A stretch of DNA of 52,345 nt, from positions 1 through 52,345 of the forward strand of contig NZ_QJTF01000025.1 in NCBI RefSeq assembly GCF_003217235.1, in the 5' to 3' direction. The position numbers and the translations under genes were made by a program. Each line of letters begins with the position of its first letter. Position 1 is the stretch's first letter. Source of the stretch: Paramesorhizobium leguminum. GTDB lineage: Bacteria; Pseudomonadota; Alphaproteobacteria; Rhizobiales; Rhizobiaceae. Under the pieces are notes generated by a model that saw nothing but the letters and a program-made list of their open reading frames with translations, did no database searches and was not told where the DNA came from. Positions 29,324 to 38,135 of this stretch are shown here, piece by piece.

Positions 29324-29419
29324 TCAACGGATATGTTTCGCGTAATAGAATCCTGCAGCGGCGATAAGGAGAGCACCCACCGGCGCAATGAGAAGGCCTA
29401 GGATTTGCATCGTTGTCAT
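29324..29419 (-). CDS. 31-residue single-span membrane peptide, coupled to the upstream small gene
   Basis: This tiny gene begins MTTMQILGLLIAPVGALL and continues as one hydrophobic helix ending in FYYAKHIR, so its C-terminus is basic. A consensus AGGAGG lies 8 nt upstream of the ATG, inside the last codons of the preceding 73-residue gene, whose TGA overlaps this ATG (ATGA, 29416-29419). That arrangement is hard to explain by chance and argues that both are expressed together. I do not recognise it. Small single-span proteins often act as subunits or regulators of larger membrane complexes, or as toxin-like peptides; neither is shown here. Confidence 0.7.
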   Translation of the reverse strand: MTTMQILGLLIAPVGALLIAAAGFYYAKHIR

Positions 29420-29637
29420 GGTTCCAACCTCCTAAGAATGTTGCTCGCGGCATAATGTAGCGCGAATGATGCCAGAATACAAACAAAGCTGATAAACATA
29501 AGGGCCGGCGTCGGCCCGTTTGGACTGTAAATGCTTGAAATTGCCGGCGCAAATCCGCCAACGGCAAAAACAGCAATGCCAATACCGTTAAAATATGTCG
29601 CTAAAAGCTTGATGCGCTCGTTGTGAATTAAAGTCAT
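29416..29637 (-). CDS. 73-residue small membrane protein, two predicted helices
   Basis: The protein has two hydrophobic segments, roughly residues 13-33 (YFNGIGIAVFAVGGFAPAIS) and 46-64 (LMFISFVCILASFALHYAA), separated by a short polar turn SPNGPTP. It carries a basic N-terminus (HNERIKLL) and a basic tail (RRLEP). GGGGGAGGGGTGGT lies directly upstream of the ATG at 29637. It starts 26 bp after the COQ10/RatA-like gene and overlaps the 31-residue gene by 4 nt. The codon composition is more AT-rich than its neighbours. Function is unknown; it is either the tail of the lipA operon or a later insertion into it. Confidence 0.75.
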   Translation of the reverse strand: MTLIHNERIKLLATYFNGIGIAVFAVGGFAPAISSIYSPNGPTPALMFISFVCILASFALHYAASNILRRLEP

Positions 29638-29663
29638 ACCACCCCTCCCCCAAGTGAGATTAC

Positions 29664-30113
29664 TTACCCATAAATCGCGTCCGCCCTTTTCTCAAAAGCC
29701 TCCGAAAACTTGCGAAAGGCGATGTCGAACATCGTTCCCATCAAGAGCCCCAGCGTGCGGCTTTTGAACTCGTAGTCGATGAAGAACTCGACGTCGCAGG
29801 ACGATCCGTCGCCTACCGGGCGGAAGGTCCAGCGGTTGTCGAGATAACGGAACGGGCCGTCGATATAGTTGACATCGATGATGTTTTCCGCCGGGTTGAG
29901 GAAGACTTGGCTGGTGAAGGTTTCGCGGAGGAGCTTGTAGCCCACCGTCATGTCGGCGACGAGCAGGGTGCGCTCGCCCCGTTCCTTGCGCGAGCGCACG
30001 GTCAGCGCCTCGCACATGGGGAGAAACTCAGGGTATTTTTCGACATCGGCAACGAGCGCGAACATTTGCTCGGCCCGGTGCCTGACCTGCCGTGTTGTCG
30101 TGAACTGCGGCAT
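29664..30113 (-). CDS. COQ10/RatA-like START-domain protein
   Basis: A 149-residue single-domain protein of the polyketide cyclase/START fold. Typical features are the N-terminal VRHRAEQMFALVADVEKYPEFLPMC, the central strand TFTSQVFLNPAENIIDVNYIDGPF, and the long C-terminal helix MFDIAFRKFSEAFEKRAD. Family members bind ubiquinone (COQ10 in yeast) or associate with ribosomes (RatA in E. coli). The ubiquinone role is the more usual inference in alphaproteobacteria. It starts 6 bp after the lipA stop codon, so the two are co-transcribed. Confidence 0.9.
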   Translation of the reverse strand: MPQFTTTRQVRHRAEQMFALVADVEKYPEFLPMCEALTVRSRKERGERTLLVADMTVGYKLLRETFTSQVFLNPAENIIDVNYIDGPFRYLDNRWTFRPVGDGSSCDVEFFIDYEFKSRTLGLLMGTMFDIAFRKFSEAFEKRADAIYG

Positions 30114-30119
30114 GGGCGT

Positions 30120-31088
30120 TCAGTTTCCTGAAACTTGGGCTTCGCGTGCCGCCTTGAGCTTGGCGAAATCCTCCCCGGCATGGTGTGAGGAACGGGTCAG
30201 CGGGCTCGACGCCACAAGCAGGAAACCCTTGGTGCGGCCGATGGTTTCATAGGATTTGAACTCATCGGGAGTGATGAAGCGGATGACCGGATGATGCTTG
30301 CGCGAGGGCTGGAGATATTGGCCGATGGTCATGAAATCCACATCCGCCGAACGCAGATCGTCCATCAGCTGCAGCACTTCGTTGCGCTCCTCGCCCAAGC
30401 CCACCATGATGCCGGATTTGGTGAAGATGGTCGGATCGAGCTCCTTGACCCGCTGCAACAGCCGGATCGAGTGGAAATAGCGCGCGCCGGGACGAACCTT
30501 GAGATAGTTCGACGGCACGGTTTCCAGATTGTGGTTGAAGACATCAGGCTTGGCCCTGACCACGATTTCCAGCGCGCCGTCCTTGCGCAGGAAATCCGGT
30601 GTCAGGATTTCGATGGTGGTCTTCGGTGTCGCCGCGCGGATCGCGTGGATGACATCGGCGAAATGCTGCGCGCCGCCATCGTCGAGATCGTCGCGGTCGA
30701 CCGAGGTGATGACCACATGGGTCAGACCCATTTCCCTGACGGCCTTGGCCACATTCTCCGGCTCGTTCGGATCGAGCGCGGTGGGAATGCCGGTTGCGAC
30801 GTTGCAGAAGGCGCAGGCGCGGGTGCAGATTTCACCCATGATCATGAAGGTGGCGTGCTTCTTGTCCCAGCACTCACCGATATTCGGGCAGCCCGCCTCC
30901 TCGCACACCGTCACGAGCTTGTGCGAGCGCACGATCTCGCGCGTCTCGCTATAGCCTTTCGAGGTCGGCGCCTTCACGCGGATCCAGTCCGGCTTCTTGA
31001 GGATTTCGGAATCCGGCCGGTTCGCCTTTTCAGGATGACGGACTCGCTTTTCCGCCGGGAGAACCGTCCTGTCGAGAATGGTGACCAT
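30120..31088 (-). CDS. lipA: lipoyl synthase
   Basis: A 322-residue radical-SAM enzyme that inserts two sulfurs into protein-bound octanoyl groups. The auxiliary cluster cysteines are Cys62, 67 and 73 ([13 protein letters not shown]); the radical-SAM cysteines are 88, 92 and 95 (CTRACAFC). The conserved C-terminal [17 protein letters not shown] is present. I start it at the ATG at 31088; the open frame upstream runs into the next gene and has no conserved sequence. It is near the E2-type lipoyl proteins PdhB and PdhC that need its product. Confidence 0.96.
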   Translation of the reverse strand: MVTILDRTVLPAEKRVRHPEKANRPDSEILKKPDWIRVKAPTSKGYSETREIVRSHKLVTVCEEAGCPNIGECWDKKHATFMIMGEICTRACAFCNVATGIPTALDPNEPENVAKAVREMGLTHVVITSVDRDDLDDGGAQHFADVIHAIRAATPKTTIEILTPDFLRKDGALEIVVRAKPDVFNHNLETVPSNYLKVRPGARYFHSIRLLQRVKELDPTIFTKSGIMVGLGEERNEVLQLMDDLRSADVDFMTIGQYLQPSRKHHPVIRFITPDEFKSYETIGRTKGFLLVASSPLTRSSHHAGEDFAKLKAAREAQVSGN

Positions 31089-31120
31089 CAAAAACCTGCT
31101 TTCAGCCGCGCCTTTTTGGG

Positions 31121-31366
31121 TCAGCGCCGGACGATTTTGGCGATGAATAGCAAAATGCAGGAGCCCACGAAACCCTGCACCAGATAACCGGGCCATCCGG
31201 CTGCTACATGAATATTGGCGCTATCGAAGATGGCGTTGGCGATCACGGCGCCGATGATGCCGATCACGATGTTCATGAAGATACCAAAACGAAGCCCGAT
31301 CAGAATACCGGCGAGCCAGCCCGCCAGTCCGCCGACGATGATCGCTACAACCCAATTCACATCCAT
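31121..31366 (-). CDS. GlsB/YeaQ/YmgE family small membrane protein
   Basis: An 81-residue protein with three hydrophobic, glycine-rich helices ([57 protein letters not shown]). The pattern matches the transglycosylase-associated family often induced under stress; a molecular role is not established. SD AGGAGGG lies upstream. It precedes lipA by 32 bp on the same strand. Confidence 0.88.
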   Translation of the reverse strand: MDVNWVVAIIVGGLAGWLAGILIGLRFGIFMNIVIGIIGAVIANAIFDSANIHVAAGWPGYLVQGFVGSCILLFIAKIVRR

Positions 31367-31508
31367 TTGAATTCCCTCCTGAAAAACGTCCCAAAGATAT
31401 GGGCGGTTATTTGTCTCTTGGCAATGCCAGGCGATTCCGGTTTTGACGGTATCGCTAGCCCTGCCTGGCTATTCCGTATCCATCTTAAGGTCATCCCCAT
31501 CCATTTGT

Positions 31509-31691
31509 CGTCATCCTCGGGCTTGACCCGAGGATCCACGGCTAGGGAGCACTAACCTTTCCACCACATCGACGCATTTCAGCAAACGGAAACAATCAAT
31601 ATCCCGACAGATGATTCATGATCCCGTCCCGGACGATAGAACCGCTTTTGCCTCCTTGCCGTGGATCCTCGGGTCAAGCCCGAGGATGACG
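31509..31691. repeat. inverted pair of palindromic elements (AATGACG family variant)
   Basis: Arms 31509-31542 and 31658-31691 are exact reverse complements over 34 bp, separated by 115 bp. Each holds an inner hairpin with a CTTGA/TCAAG loop and a GATGACG flank. The pair occupies most of the 395-bp gap between lpd and the GlsB-like gene; no gene is seen there. Confidence 0.85.
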
Positions 31692-31739
31692 ATAGATATT
31701 GAGGATGACGATAGATATTAGAGCGTGACGGCAGATATT
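31682..31739. repeat. short tandem repeat next to the palindromic pair
   Basis: A 19-bp unit (GAGGATGACGATAGATATT) occurs at 31682-31700 and again exactly at 31701-31719, followed by a degenerate third copy at 31720-31739. The first copy begins inside the arm of the neighbouring inverted repeat. Confidence 0.8.
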
Positions 31740-31761
31740 TAATGCCGACGATATTGAAGTC

Positions 31762-33207
31762 CTAAGCGTTCAGCGCCCTACCATACGCATCCAGCACGCT
31801 TTCCTTCATCGCTTCCGAAAGCGTCGGGTGCGGGAAGATCGTGTGGATCAGTTCTTCCTCCGTCGTCTCCAGATTCATGGCGATGACGAAGCCCTGGATG
31901 AGTTCGGTGACTTCCGGCCCCACCAGATGCGCGCCGATGAGTTCGCCCGTCTTCTTGTCGAAGATGGTCTTGACCATCCCGTAATCCTCGCCCAGCGCGA
32001 CGGCCTTGCCGTTGGCTGAGAACGGAAACCGCCCGACGCGGATGTCGCGGCCCTGCTCCTTGGCCTTCGCCTCGGTCAGGCCAACGGACGCAACCTGCGG
32101 CGTGCAATAGGTGCAGCCTGGGATTTTCGATTTGTCCGTCGGGTGCACATTCGGCAATCCCGCGATCTTTTCAACGCAGACCACCGCCTCGTGCTCCGCC
32201 TTGTGCGCGAGCAGCGGGGGGCCGGCGACGTCGCCTATGGCATAGATGCCCGGCACATTGGTCTTGCCGTAGCCGTCGATGACGATGAAGCCGCGGTCGG
32301 TCTTCACGCCGACGCCTTCCAGACCGATATTCTCGATATTGGCCTGTACGCCCACGGCGGAGATCATCCGGTCGGCGGTGATCTTCTCAGATGTGCCATC
32401 CTTCTTCTCGATGGTCGCGGTGATGGAGTCAGCGCCCTTCTCCACCTTGGCGACTTTGGCCTCCAGATGGATCTTCATGCCCTGCTTTTCGAACTGCTTC
32501 CGGGCGATGCCGGAGATTTCCGCATCTTCCACCGGCATCACCTGGCTCATGATCTCGATGACCGTGACATCGACGCCCATGGCGCGGTAGAAACTGGCGA
32601 ATTCGATGCCGATGGCGCCTGAGCCCATGACGAGCAGAGATTTAGGCAAGGTTTCCGGCTTCATTGCCTCGAAATAGGTCCAGATCAGCTTGCCATCCGG
32701 CTCGATGCCGGGCAGCGCACGCGGGCGCGCGCCGGTGGCGATGATGATGTGCTTGGCAGTATAGGTGCCCTCGCCCAGCGTGTTCTTCGGTACCGGCCCG
32801 ACCGGCTCCACCGGCTTCTTGCCCGGCTTGGTCACGACGATCTCACCGGGCTTCACGATTTTCGCCTCACCCCAGATGATATCGACCTTGTTCTTCTTGA
32901 ACAGGAAGCCGACGCCATTGTTCATCCGGTGCGCGATACCACGCGAGCGGGCGACGATGGCCTTAATGTCAGGCGTGATGGAGCCTTCCAGCGTCAGGCC
33001 GTAATCCTTGCCGTGCTGGGCCGTATGCAGCACATCGGCGGAGCGCAGCAGCGCCTTGGTCGGGATGCAGCCCCAATTGGAGCAGATGCCGGCCAGATGC
33101 TCGCGCTCGACCACCGCCACCTTCATTCCAAGCTGAGCGGCACGAATGGCGGCGATATAGCCTCCCGGACCGGAACCGATAACAATGACGTCGTAATTGT
33201 TTGCCAT
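31762..33207 (-). CDS. lpd: dihydrolipoyl dehydrogenase (E3 of pyruvate dehydrogenase)
   Basis: A 481-residue FAD disulfide oxidoreductase that reoxidises dihydrolipoyl groups with NAD+. FAD-binding motif VIVIGSGPGGYIAAIRAAQ is at the N-terminus. The redox disulfide is in GICSNWGCIPTKALL. The NAD motif is LLVMGSGAIGIEFASFY, and the second FAD motif is GIYAIGDVAGPPLLAHKAEHE. The catalytic His-Glu pair near the C-terminus is in HTIFPHPTLSEAMKE. Its place downstream of pdhABC identifies it as the pyruvate dehydrogenase E3. SD GGCAGGATAGT precedes the ATG. Confidence 0.95.
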   Translation of the reverse strand: MANNYDVIVIGSGPGGYIAAIRAAQLGMKVAVVEREHLAGICSNWGCIPTKALLRSADVLHTAQHGKDYGLTLEGSITPDIKAIVARSRGIAHRMNNGVGFLFKKNKVDIIWGEAKIVKPGEIVVTKPGKKPVEPVGPVPKNTLGEGTYTAKHIIIATGARPRALPGIEPDGKLIWTYFEAMKPETLPKSLLVMGSGAIGIEFASFYRAMGVDVTVIEIMSQVMPVEDAEISGIARKQFEKQGMKIHLEAKVAKVEKGADSITATIEKKDGTSEKITADRMISAVGVQANIENIGLEGVGVKTDRGFIVIDGYGKTNVPGIYAIGDVAGPPLLAHKAEHEAVVCVEKIAGLPNVHPTDKSKIPGCTYCTPQVASVGLTEAKAKEQGRDIRVGRFPFSANGKAVALGEDYGMVKTIFDKKTGELIGAHLVGPEVTELIQGFVIAMNLETTEEELIHTIFPHPTLSEAMKESVLDAYGRALNA

Positions 33208-33221
33208 ACTATCCTGCCTTG

Positions 33222-33836
33222 TTAATTCATGTCCCGGCTGAGTAGCACCCAGTCGTGTTTCTTGTCCTGGCCGATGCGCTCCAGCGCTTCGAGCCGTTCA
33301 ACTTCCTTGAAACCATGCGCCGCGTAGAGCGAAAGCGCCACTTCATTGTAGCTTTCGGTAATCAGGCTGATGGCCGGATTGCCATTCTCACGCGCTTTTC
33401 CAATCTCATGCACCATCAACGCCCGACCAATGCCACGCCCACGAAACTCGCGATAAACCCCGACGCTGTCGACGAAGCGGTGACCAATCACTTTGCGCTG
33501 CAAGGTGATCAACTGGTCCAGCACTGGATGCTGCGGCGGAAAGTCATTGAGACTCTCGTCCAGCGTATAGCCAATGGAAAGACCGGCGATCTCGCCATCC
33601 CATTCGGCCATGGTTGTGTTCTTCCAGCCTTCGGTATCGTCAGAGCGCATTTTCTGGCGTCCCCGCTCTATCGCCGTTTCGGTGCGGCCATCGAGCACAG
33701 CCCCATACCAGAGCCATGAGGCAAAGCCATGCGCCGAGATATCGACCAGAATGGCGATCTCTGCAGCTTCGCGGTTTTCAGCCGGGCGGAGGTGAAGGTG
33801 TCTAGCCATCATTGCTTTCAGAACCTGCGTTCCCAT
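33222..33836 (-). CDS. GNAT-family N-acetyltransferase in the pdh cluster
   Basis: A 204-residue acetyltransferase. The acetyl-CoA binding loop is in SVGVYREFRGRGIGRALMVHEI; motif B is in LSLYAAHGFKEVERLEAL. The stop is only 14 bp upstream of lpd on the same strand, so the genes are probably co-transcribed. Its acceptor is unknown. The exact start is uncertain, with in-frame Met codons at 33836 and at 33812 and 33809. Confidence 0.85.
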   Translation of the reverse strand: MGTQVLKAMMARHLHLRPAENREAAEIAILVDISAHGFASWLWYGAVLDGRTETAIERGRQKMRSDDTEGWKNTTMAEWDGEIAGLSIGYTLDESLNDFPPQHPVLDQLITLQRKVIGHRFVDSVGVYREFRGRGIGRALMVHEIGKARENGNPAISLITESYNEVALSLYAAHGFKEVERLEALERIGQDKKHDWVLLSRDMN

Positions 33837-33886
33837 TCCCCTTACGGAGAGGGGTTAGAGCGCTTCTTTTATAGAATCGCCAAGCG

Positions 33887-34022
33887 CCCTCGTCCTTCGA
33901 GGCTCATTCCGCTTCGCTTCATGAGCACCTCAGGATGAGGGCTACTGGTAGCGCCGACGCCCCTTCACCCTCATGGTGAGGTGCGATTGGAGCGAAGCGG
34001 AATGAGCCTCGAACCACGAGGG
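33887..34022. repeat. imperfect large inverted repeat with ~55-bp arms
   Basis: Arms about 33887-33941 and 33968-34022 are near reverse complements. They share the core CGAGGCTCATTCCGCTTCGC and the ends CCCTC / GAGGG. They lie between the GNAT gene and pdhC. This family differs in sequence from the AATGACG elements. Confidence 0.75.
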
Positions 34023-34051
34023 TGAAGGGACTCTAGAGTCGTCACCCCCCC

Positions 34052-34093
34052 ACCCGTCCGCTACGCGGCCACCCTCCCCGCAAGGGGGAGGGA
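34052..34093. repeat. hairpin unit next to the pdhC stop
   Basis: CCGCTACGCGG forms a short palindrome, followed by CCCTCCCC-GCAA-GGGGGAGGG. It sits 10-50 bp past the pdhC stop codon. On the minus strand it could act as a terminator or processing signal, but a T tract is lacking. Confidence 0.5.
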
Positions 34094-34101
34094 GACTCTG
34101 G

Positions 34102-35436
34102 TTAAACCAGCATGCCAACCGGGTTCTCTATGTAGCGCTTGAAGGCGGATGCCAGTTCCGCGCCGAGCGCGCCGTCGATGACGCGGTGATCGAAGGCGAA
34201 TGTCGCCGTCATCACCGTGCCGACCTTGATCTCGCCGTTCTTGACAACCGGCTTTTCGATGCCCGCGCCAATGGAAACGATGGAGGCGTGCGGCGGGTTG
34301 ATGATCGAGGTGAAGTTCGAGACGCCGAACATACCGAGATTCGAGACCGCCGTCGTGCCGCCCTGATATTCGGCAGGCTTCAGCTTCTTGTCACGGGCGC
34401 GCTTGGCGAGGTCCTTCATCTCGTTGGAGATGGTTGACAGCGTCTTTGTTTCCGCCTTGCGGATGATCGGCGTGATCAGGCCATCCGGGATCGCCACGGC
34501 GACGCCGACATCCGAATGTTTGTGCTTGACGCGGGCCGTCGAGGTCCACGAGGCGTTCGCCATCGGCACATCGCGCAGCGCCAGCGCCATCGCCTTGATG
34601 ACGAAATCGTTGACCGAAAGCTTGAAGGCAGGCACGTCGCCCTTCTCGGTCTTCGTTACCGGCGCGGATTTGTTGATCTCGGCGCGCAGTTTCATCAGCG
34701 CGTCGATCTCGCAATCCATCGAGACGAAATAGGACGGAACCGTCTGGTGTGATTCGGTCAGGCGGGCCGCAATCGTCTTGCGCATGCCGTCATGGGGCAG
34801 AAGCTCGTAGGATCCTTCCTCGAACAGCTTGAGGGTAGCTTCATCGGAGGAACCCTTCGCCATGGCGGGTGCTGCCTGCGGGGCGGCCTTGGCGCCGCCG
34901 GAGCTGGCCGCCTTCTCCACATCCGCCTTCACGACGCGGCCACGCGGGCCAGAGCCGGTGATGGCGGAAATGTCCACGCCTGCTTCCTTGGCCAGGCGGC
35001 GGGCGAGCGGTGAGGAGAAGACGCGGTCGCCTGCCGGCTGCGCGGCAGGCGCTGGAGCGACCTTAGGCTGTTCCTGTTTCGCGGGTTCGGAAGCTTTTGC
35101 TTCAGTGGAAGGAGCGGCCTTCTCTTCCGTCTTCGGCGTTTCCGCCTTGGCCGGAGCAGCACCGCCACCCTTCGCCGCGTCCTTCACATCCTCGCCTTCT
35201 TCGGCCAAAACAGCGATCAGCGCGTTGACCTTCACGCCTTCCGTACCCGCTGGTACGACGATCTTGGCGACCGTGCCTTCATCTACGGCTTCGACTTCCA
35301 TCGTCGCCTTGTCGGTCTCGATCTCGGCGATCACATCGCCGGGGGCGACCTTGTCGCCCTCCTTGACCAGCCATTTGGCCAGATTTCCCTCTTCCATCGT
35401 CGGGGAAAGGGCCGGCATGGTGATATTGATCGGCAT
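34102..35436 (-). CDS. pdhC: pyruvate dehydrogenase E2, dihydrolipoyl acetyltransferase
   Basis: A 444-residue E2 protein. One lipoyl domain at the N-terminus carries Lys43 in [15 protein letters not shown]. An Ala/Pro/Lys/Glu-rich linker follows, then the peripheral subunit-binding domain (VFSSPLARRLAKEAGVDIS...GSGPRGRVVKAD, about 139-176). The acetyltransferase core ends with the active-site motif FDHRVIDGALGAEL. It forms the core of the complex, transferring acetyl from E1 to CoA. It is immediately downstream of pdhB (15 bp). Confidence 0.95.
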   Translation of the reverse strand: MPINITMPALSPTMEEGNLAKWLVKEGDKVAPGDVIAEIETDKATMEVEAVDEGTVAKIVVPAGTEGVKVNALIAVLAEEGEDVKDAAKGGGAAPAKAETPKTEEKAAPSTEAKASEPAKQEQPKVAPAPAAQPAGDRVFSSPLARRLAKEAGVDISAITGSGPRGRVVKADVEKAASSGGAKAAPQAAPAMAKGSSDEATLKLFEEGSYELLPHDGMRKTIAARLTESHQTVPSYFVSMDCEIDALMKLRAEINKSAPVTKTEKGDVPAFKLSVNDFVIKAMALALRDVPMANASWTSTARVKHKHSDVGVAVAIPDGLITPIIRKAETKTLSTISNEMKDLAKRARDKKLKPAEYQGGTTAVSNLGMFGVSNFTSIINPPHASIVSIGAGIEKPVVKNGEIKVGTVMTATFAFDHRVIDGALGAELASAFKRYIENPVGMLV

Positions 35437-35451
35437 GTCCTGATCCTTCCC

Positions 35452-36831
35452 TTAGGCGGTGTAGGTTACGGCTTTCACCGCCTCGACGACTTCCGCGACG
35501 TTCGGCAGCGCCAGCTTTTCGAGATTGGCGGCGTAAGGCATCGGCACATCCTTGCCCGCGATGGTGATGACCGGCGCATCGAGATAGTCGAATGCCTGCT
35601 GCATCACGCGCGTGGCAATCTCGGTTCCGACGGAGGATTGCGGATAGCCTTCCTCGACCGTCACGCAGCGTCCCGTCTTTTTAACAGATTCGATCACCGT
35701 CGGCAGATCCATCGGGCGGATTGTCCTCAAATCGATGATTTCCGCGTCGATGCCAAGGGTCGCCAGTTCTTCCGCCGCCTTGATCGCATAGGTCATGCCG
35801 ATGCCGAAGGAGACGATGGTCACATCCGTGCCAACCTTATGGATGCGCGCCTTGCCGATGGGCAGCACGAAATCATCCAGCTTTGGCACATCGAAATGCT
35901 GGCCGTAGAGGATCTCGTTTTCGAGGAAGATCACCGGGTTCGGATCGCGGATTGCCGCCTTGAGCAGGCCCTTGGCGTCGGCGGCGGTGTAAGGCATCAC
36001 CACTTTCAGCCCTGGAATATGGCTGTACCAGGCGGCATAGCACTGGGAATGCTGGGCCGCGACGCGGGCGGCGGCGCCGCTCGGTCCACGAAACACGATC
36101 GGTGCGCCCATCTGGCCGCCCGACATATAGAGCGTCTTTGCCGCCGAATTGATGATCTGGTCAATCGCCTGCATGGCGAAGTTGAAGGTCATGAACTCGA
36201 CAATCGGACGCAAGCCCGCCATCGCGGCGCCGACGCCGACGCCGGCGAAGCCATGCTCCGTGATCGGCGTATCGACCACGCGGCGCGGGCCGAACTCGTC
36301 GAGAAGGCCCTGCGTGATCTTGTAGGCGCCCTGATATTCGGCGACTTCCTCGCCCATGACGAAGACATCGGGATCGCGGCGCATTTCCTCGGCCATCGCA
36401 TCGCGCAATGCTTCGCGTACCGTCGTGTTCACCATTTCGGTGCCTTGCGGAATATCCGGGTCGGACGCGATTTCCAGCGTCGGCGCTTTCGGCGCGGCGG
36501 GAACAGAATCGGCCTTCTTTTCTTCTGCCTTTGGCTCTTCCTTAGGCGCTTCCGTCTTTGGAGCAGCGGAAATGTCGCCGGCGCTCTCGCCTTCGCCGAT
36601 GATAACGGCAATCGGCGTGTTCACCTTCACATTATCGGTACCTTCGGCAACGAGGATCTTACCGAGCGTGCCTTCATCGACGGCTTCGACTTCCATCGTC
36701 GCCTTGTCAGTCTCGATTTCGGCGAGCACATCACCGGCGGCGATCTTGTCGCCTTCCTTTTTCAGCCATTTTGAAAGTTTGCCCTCTTCCATCGTCGGGG
36801 AAAGGGCGGGCATGAGAATTTCTACGGGCAT
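35452..36831 (-). CDS. pdhB: pyruvate dehydrogenase E1 beta with N-terminal lipoyl domain
   Basis: A 459-residue protein with a lipoyl domain at residues 1-80 ([15 protein letters not shown] again, nearly the same as in PdhC). A linker of Ala/Pro/Glu/Lys follows, then the transketolase-type beta subunit from about residue 130 ([35 protein letters not shown]...). E1 beta normally lacks a lipoyl domain; this fusion is known in Rhizobiales. With PdhA it decarboxylates pyruvate using thiamine diphosphate. Spacing to pdhA is 15 bp. Confidence 0.95.
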   Translation of the reverse strand: MPVEILMPALSPTMEEGKLSKWLKKEGDKIAAGDVLAEIETDKATMEVEAVDEGTLGKILVAEGTDNVKVNTPIAVIIGEGESAGDISAAPKTEAPKEEPKAEEKKADSVPAAPKAPTLEIASDPDIPQGTEMVNTTVREALRDAMAEEMRRDPDVFVMGEEVAEYQGAYKITQGLLDEFGPRRVVDTPITEHGFAGVGVGAAMAGLRPIVEFMTFNFAMQAIDQIINSAAKTLYMSGGQMGAPIVFRGPSGAAARVAAQHSQCYAAWYSHIPGLKVVMPYTAADAKGLLKAAIRDPNPVIFLENEILYGQHFDVPKLDDFVLPIGKARIHKVGTDVTIVSFGIGMTYAIKAAEELATLGIDAEIIDLRTIRPMDLPTVIESVKKTGRCVTVEEGYPQSSVGTEIATRVMQQAFDYLDAPVITIAGKDVPMPYAANLEKLALPNVAEVVEAVKAVTYTA

Positions 36832-36846
36832 GTCTACTCCCTCCCC

Positions 36847-37887
36847 TTAGAGCAGGATATCGGTGTAAAGTTCGGACGCATCGGGTTCGGGATCGGCTTG
36901 CGCGAAATCCGCCGCGTCGGCGACGATGTCGCGAATGTCCTTGTCGATCGCCTTCAACTCGTCCTCGCTCGCCCAGCCCTTTTCAAGAAGCCGGTTGCGC
37001 ACCTGCTCGATGGGGTCATGCTCGGAGCGCATCTTCTGCACTTCATCCTTGGTGCGGTATTTCGCCGGATCGGACATGGAGTGGCCACGATAGCGGTAGG
37101 TCTGCATCTCCAGGATGATCGGCCCCTTGCCGGAACGCGCCCATTCGGCGGCCTCGTCGCCGGCAGCCCTCACCGCCCGCACATCCATGCCGTCGACCTG
37201 AATGCCGGGGATGTTGAAGGAAAGGCCGCGGCGGGAGAAATCCGTTTCGGCGGAAGCGCGCGAAACCGAGGTTCCCATCGCATAGCGATTGTTCTCGATG
37301 ATGTAGACGACCGGCAGCTTCCACAGCGCGGCCATGTTGAAGCTTTCGTAGACCTGACCCTGATTGGCCGCGCCATCGCCGAAATAGGTCAGCGAGATAT
37401 TGTCGTTGCCGCGATATTTGTTGGCGAAAGCCAGCCCGGTGCCGAGCGGCACCTGCGCGCCGACGATGCCGTGGCCGCCATAGAAATGCTTTTCCTTGGA
37501 GAACATATGCATCGAGCCGCCCTTCCCCTTGGAAAGGCCGCCGCGCCGTCCGGTCAGCTCCGCCATGACGCCGCGCGGGCTCATGCCGGTGGCCAGCATG
37601 TGGCCGTGATCGCGATAGGCGGTGATGACTTCATCGCCCGGCTTCAGCGCAAGCTGCATGCCGACAACGACGGCTTCCTGACCGATATAAAGGTGGCAGA
37701 AGCCACCGATCAGGCCCATGCCATAGAGCTGGCCGGCCTTCTCTTCGAAACGTCGAATCAGCAGCATCTCGCGATAGGCTTCGAGTTCCTGTTTTTTGTT
37801 AAAATCGGCAGGCTTGGGTGCCTTGGGTGCGCTGGATGAAGCCGCTTGCGTCTTCGGCGCAGGAGCTTGGGTAGCCCTCGATGCCAT
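36847..37887 (-). CDS. pdhA: pyruvate dehydrogenase E1 alpha
   Basis: A 346-residue thiamine-diphosphate subunit of E1. The TPP-binding motif runs from GDGAANQGQVYESFNMAALW to ENN (about residues 170-200). The conserved loop RYAMGTSVSRASAETDFSRRG follows, and the N-terminal GGFCHLYIGQEAV is typical. The Ala/Pro/Lys-rich first 30 residues are an unstructured extension. It opens the pdhA-pdhB-pdhC run. Confidence 0.95.
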   Translation of the reverse strand: MASRATQAPAPKTQAASSSAPKAPKPADFNKKQELEAYREMLLIRRFEEKAGQLYGMGLIGGFCHLYIGQEAVVVGMQLALKPGDEVITAYRDHGHMLATGMSPRGVMAELTGRRGGLSKGKGGSMHMFSKEKHFYGGHGIVGAQVPLGTGLAFANKYRGNDNISLTYFGDGAANQGQVYESFNMAALWKLPVVYIIENNRYAMGTSVSRASAETDFSRRGLSFNIPGIQVDGMDVRAVRAAGDEAAEWARSGKGPIILEMQTYRYRGHSMSDPAKYRTKDEVQKMRSEHDPIEQVRNRLLEKGWASEDELKAIDKDIRDIVADAADFAQADPEPDASELYTDILL

Positions 37888-38006
37888 ATCTCACTCCCTG
37901 TTATGAATTGGCGCGGAGGATAAACACCTGTCACCCAACATACAATATGCACGGGACGCATAGCTGCTATGAGAATAACATCTTAAAAATGCACGATAAA
38001 AACGAT

Positions 38007-38031
38007 ATTAACCTGATTTCGGTTAATATGC
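38007..38031. promoter_or_regulatory. perfect 9-bp AT-rich dyad upstream of pdhA
   Basis: Arms ATATTAACC (38007-38015) and GGTTAATAT (38023-38031) flank a 7-nt centre, about 120 bp upstream of the pdhA start codon. The 248-bp gap between pdhA and ftsB holds no gene. An operator for a regulator of pyruvate metabolism is possible. The spacing does not match the CtrA consensus TTAA-N7-TTAA. Confidence 0.4.
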
Positions 38032-38135
38032 GGTCGGCGGAGCTATGCGAATAACGGCTGAGCCATGCAATTAAGTTGAACCAGGCATCCGCTATCCGAG
38101 TCTCTCCGGCTGCATGGTTTGGAATTTTTATGCGC

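Noticed and set aside
38007-38031. CtrA binding site
   Set aside because: TTAA half-sites are 11 bp apart and not the required 7.
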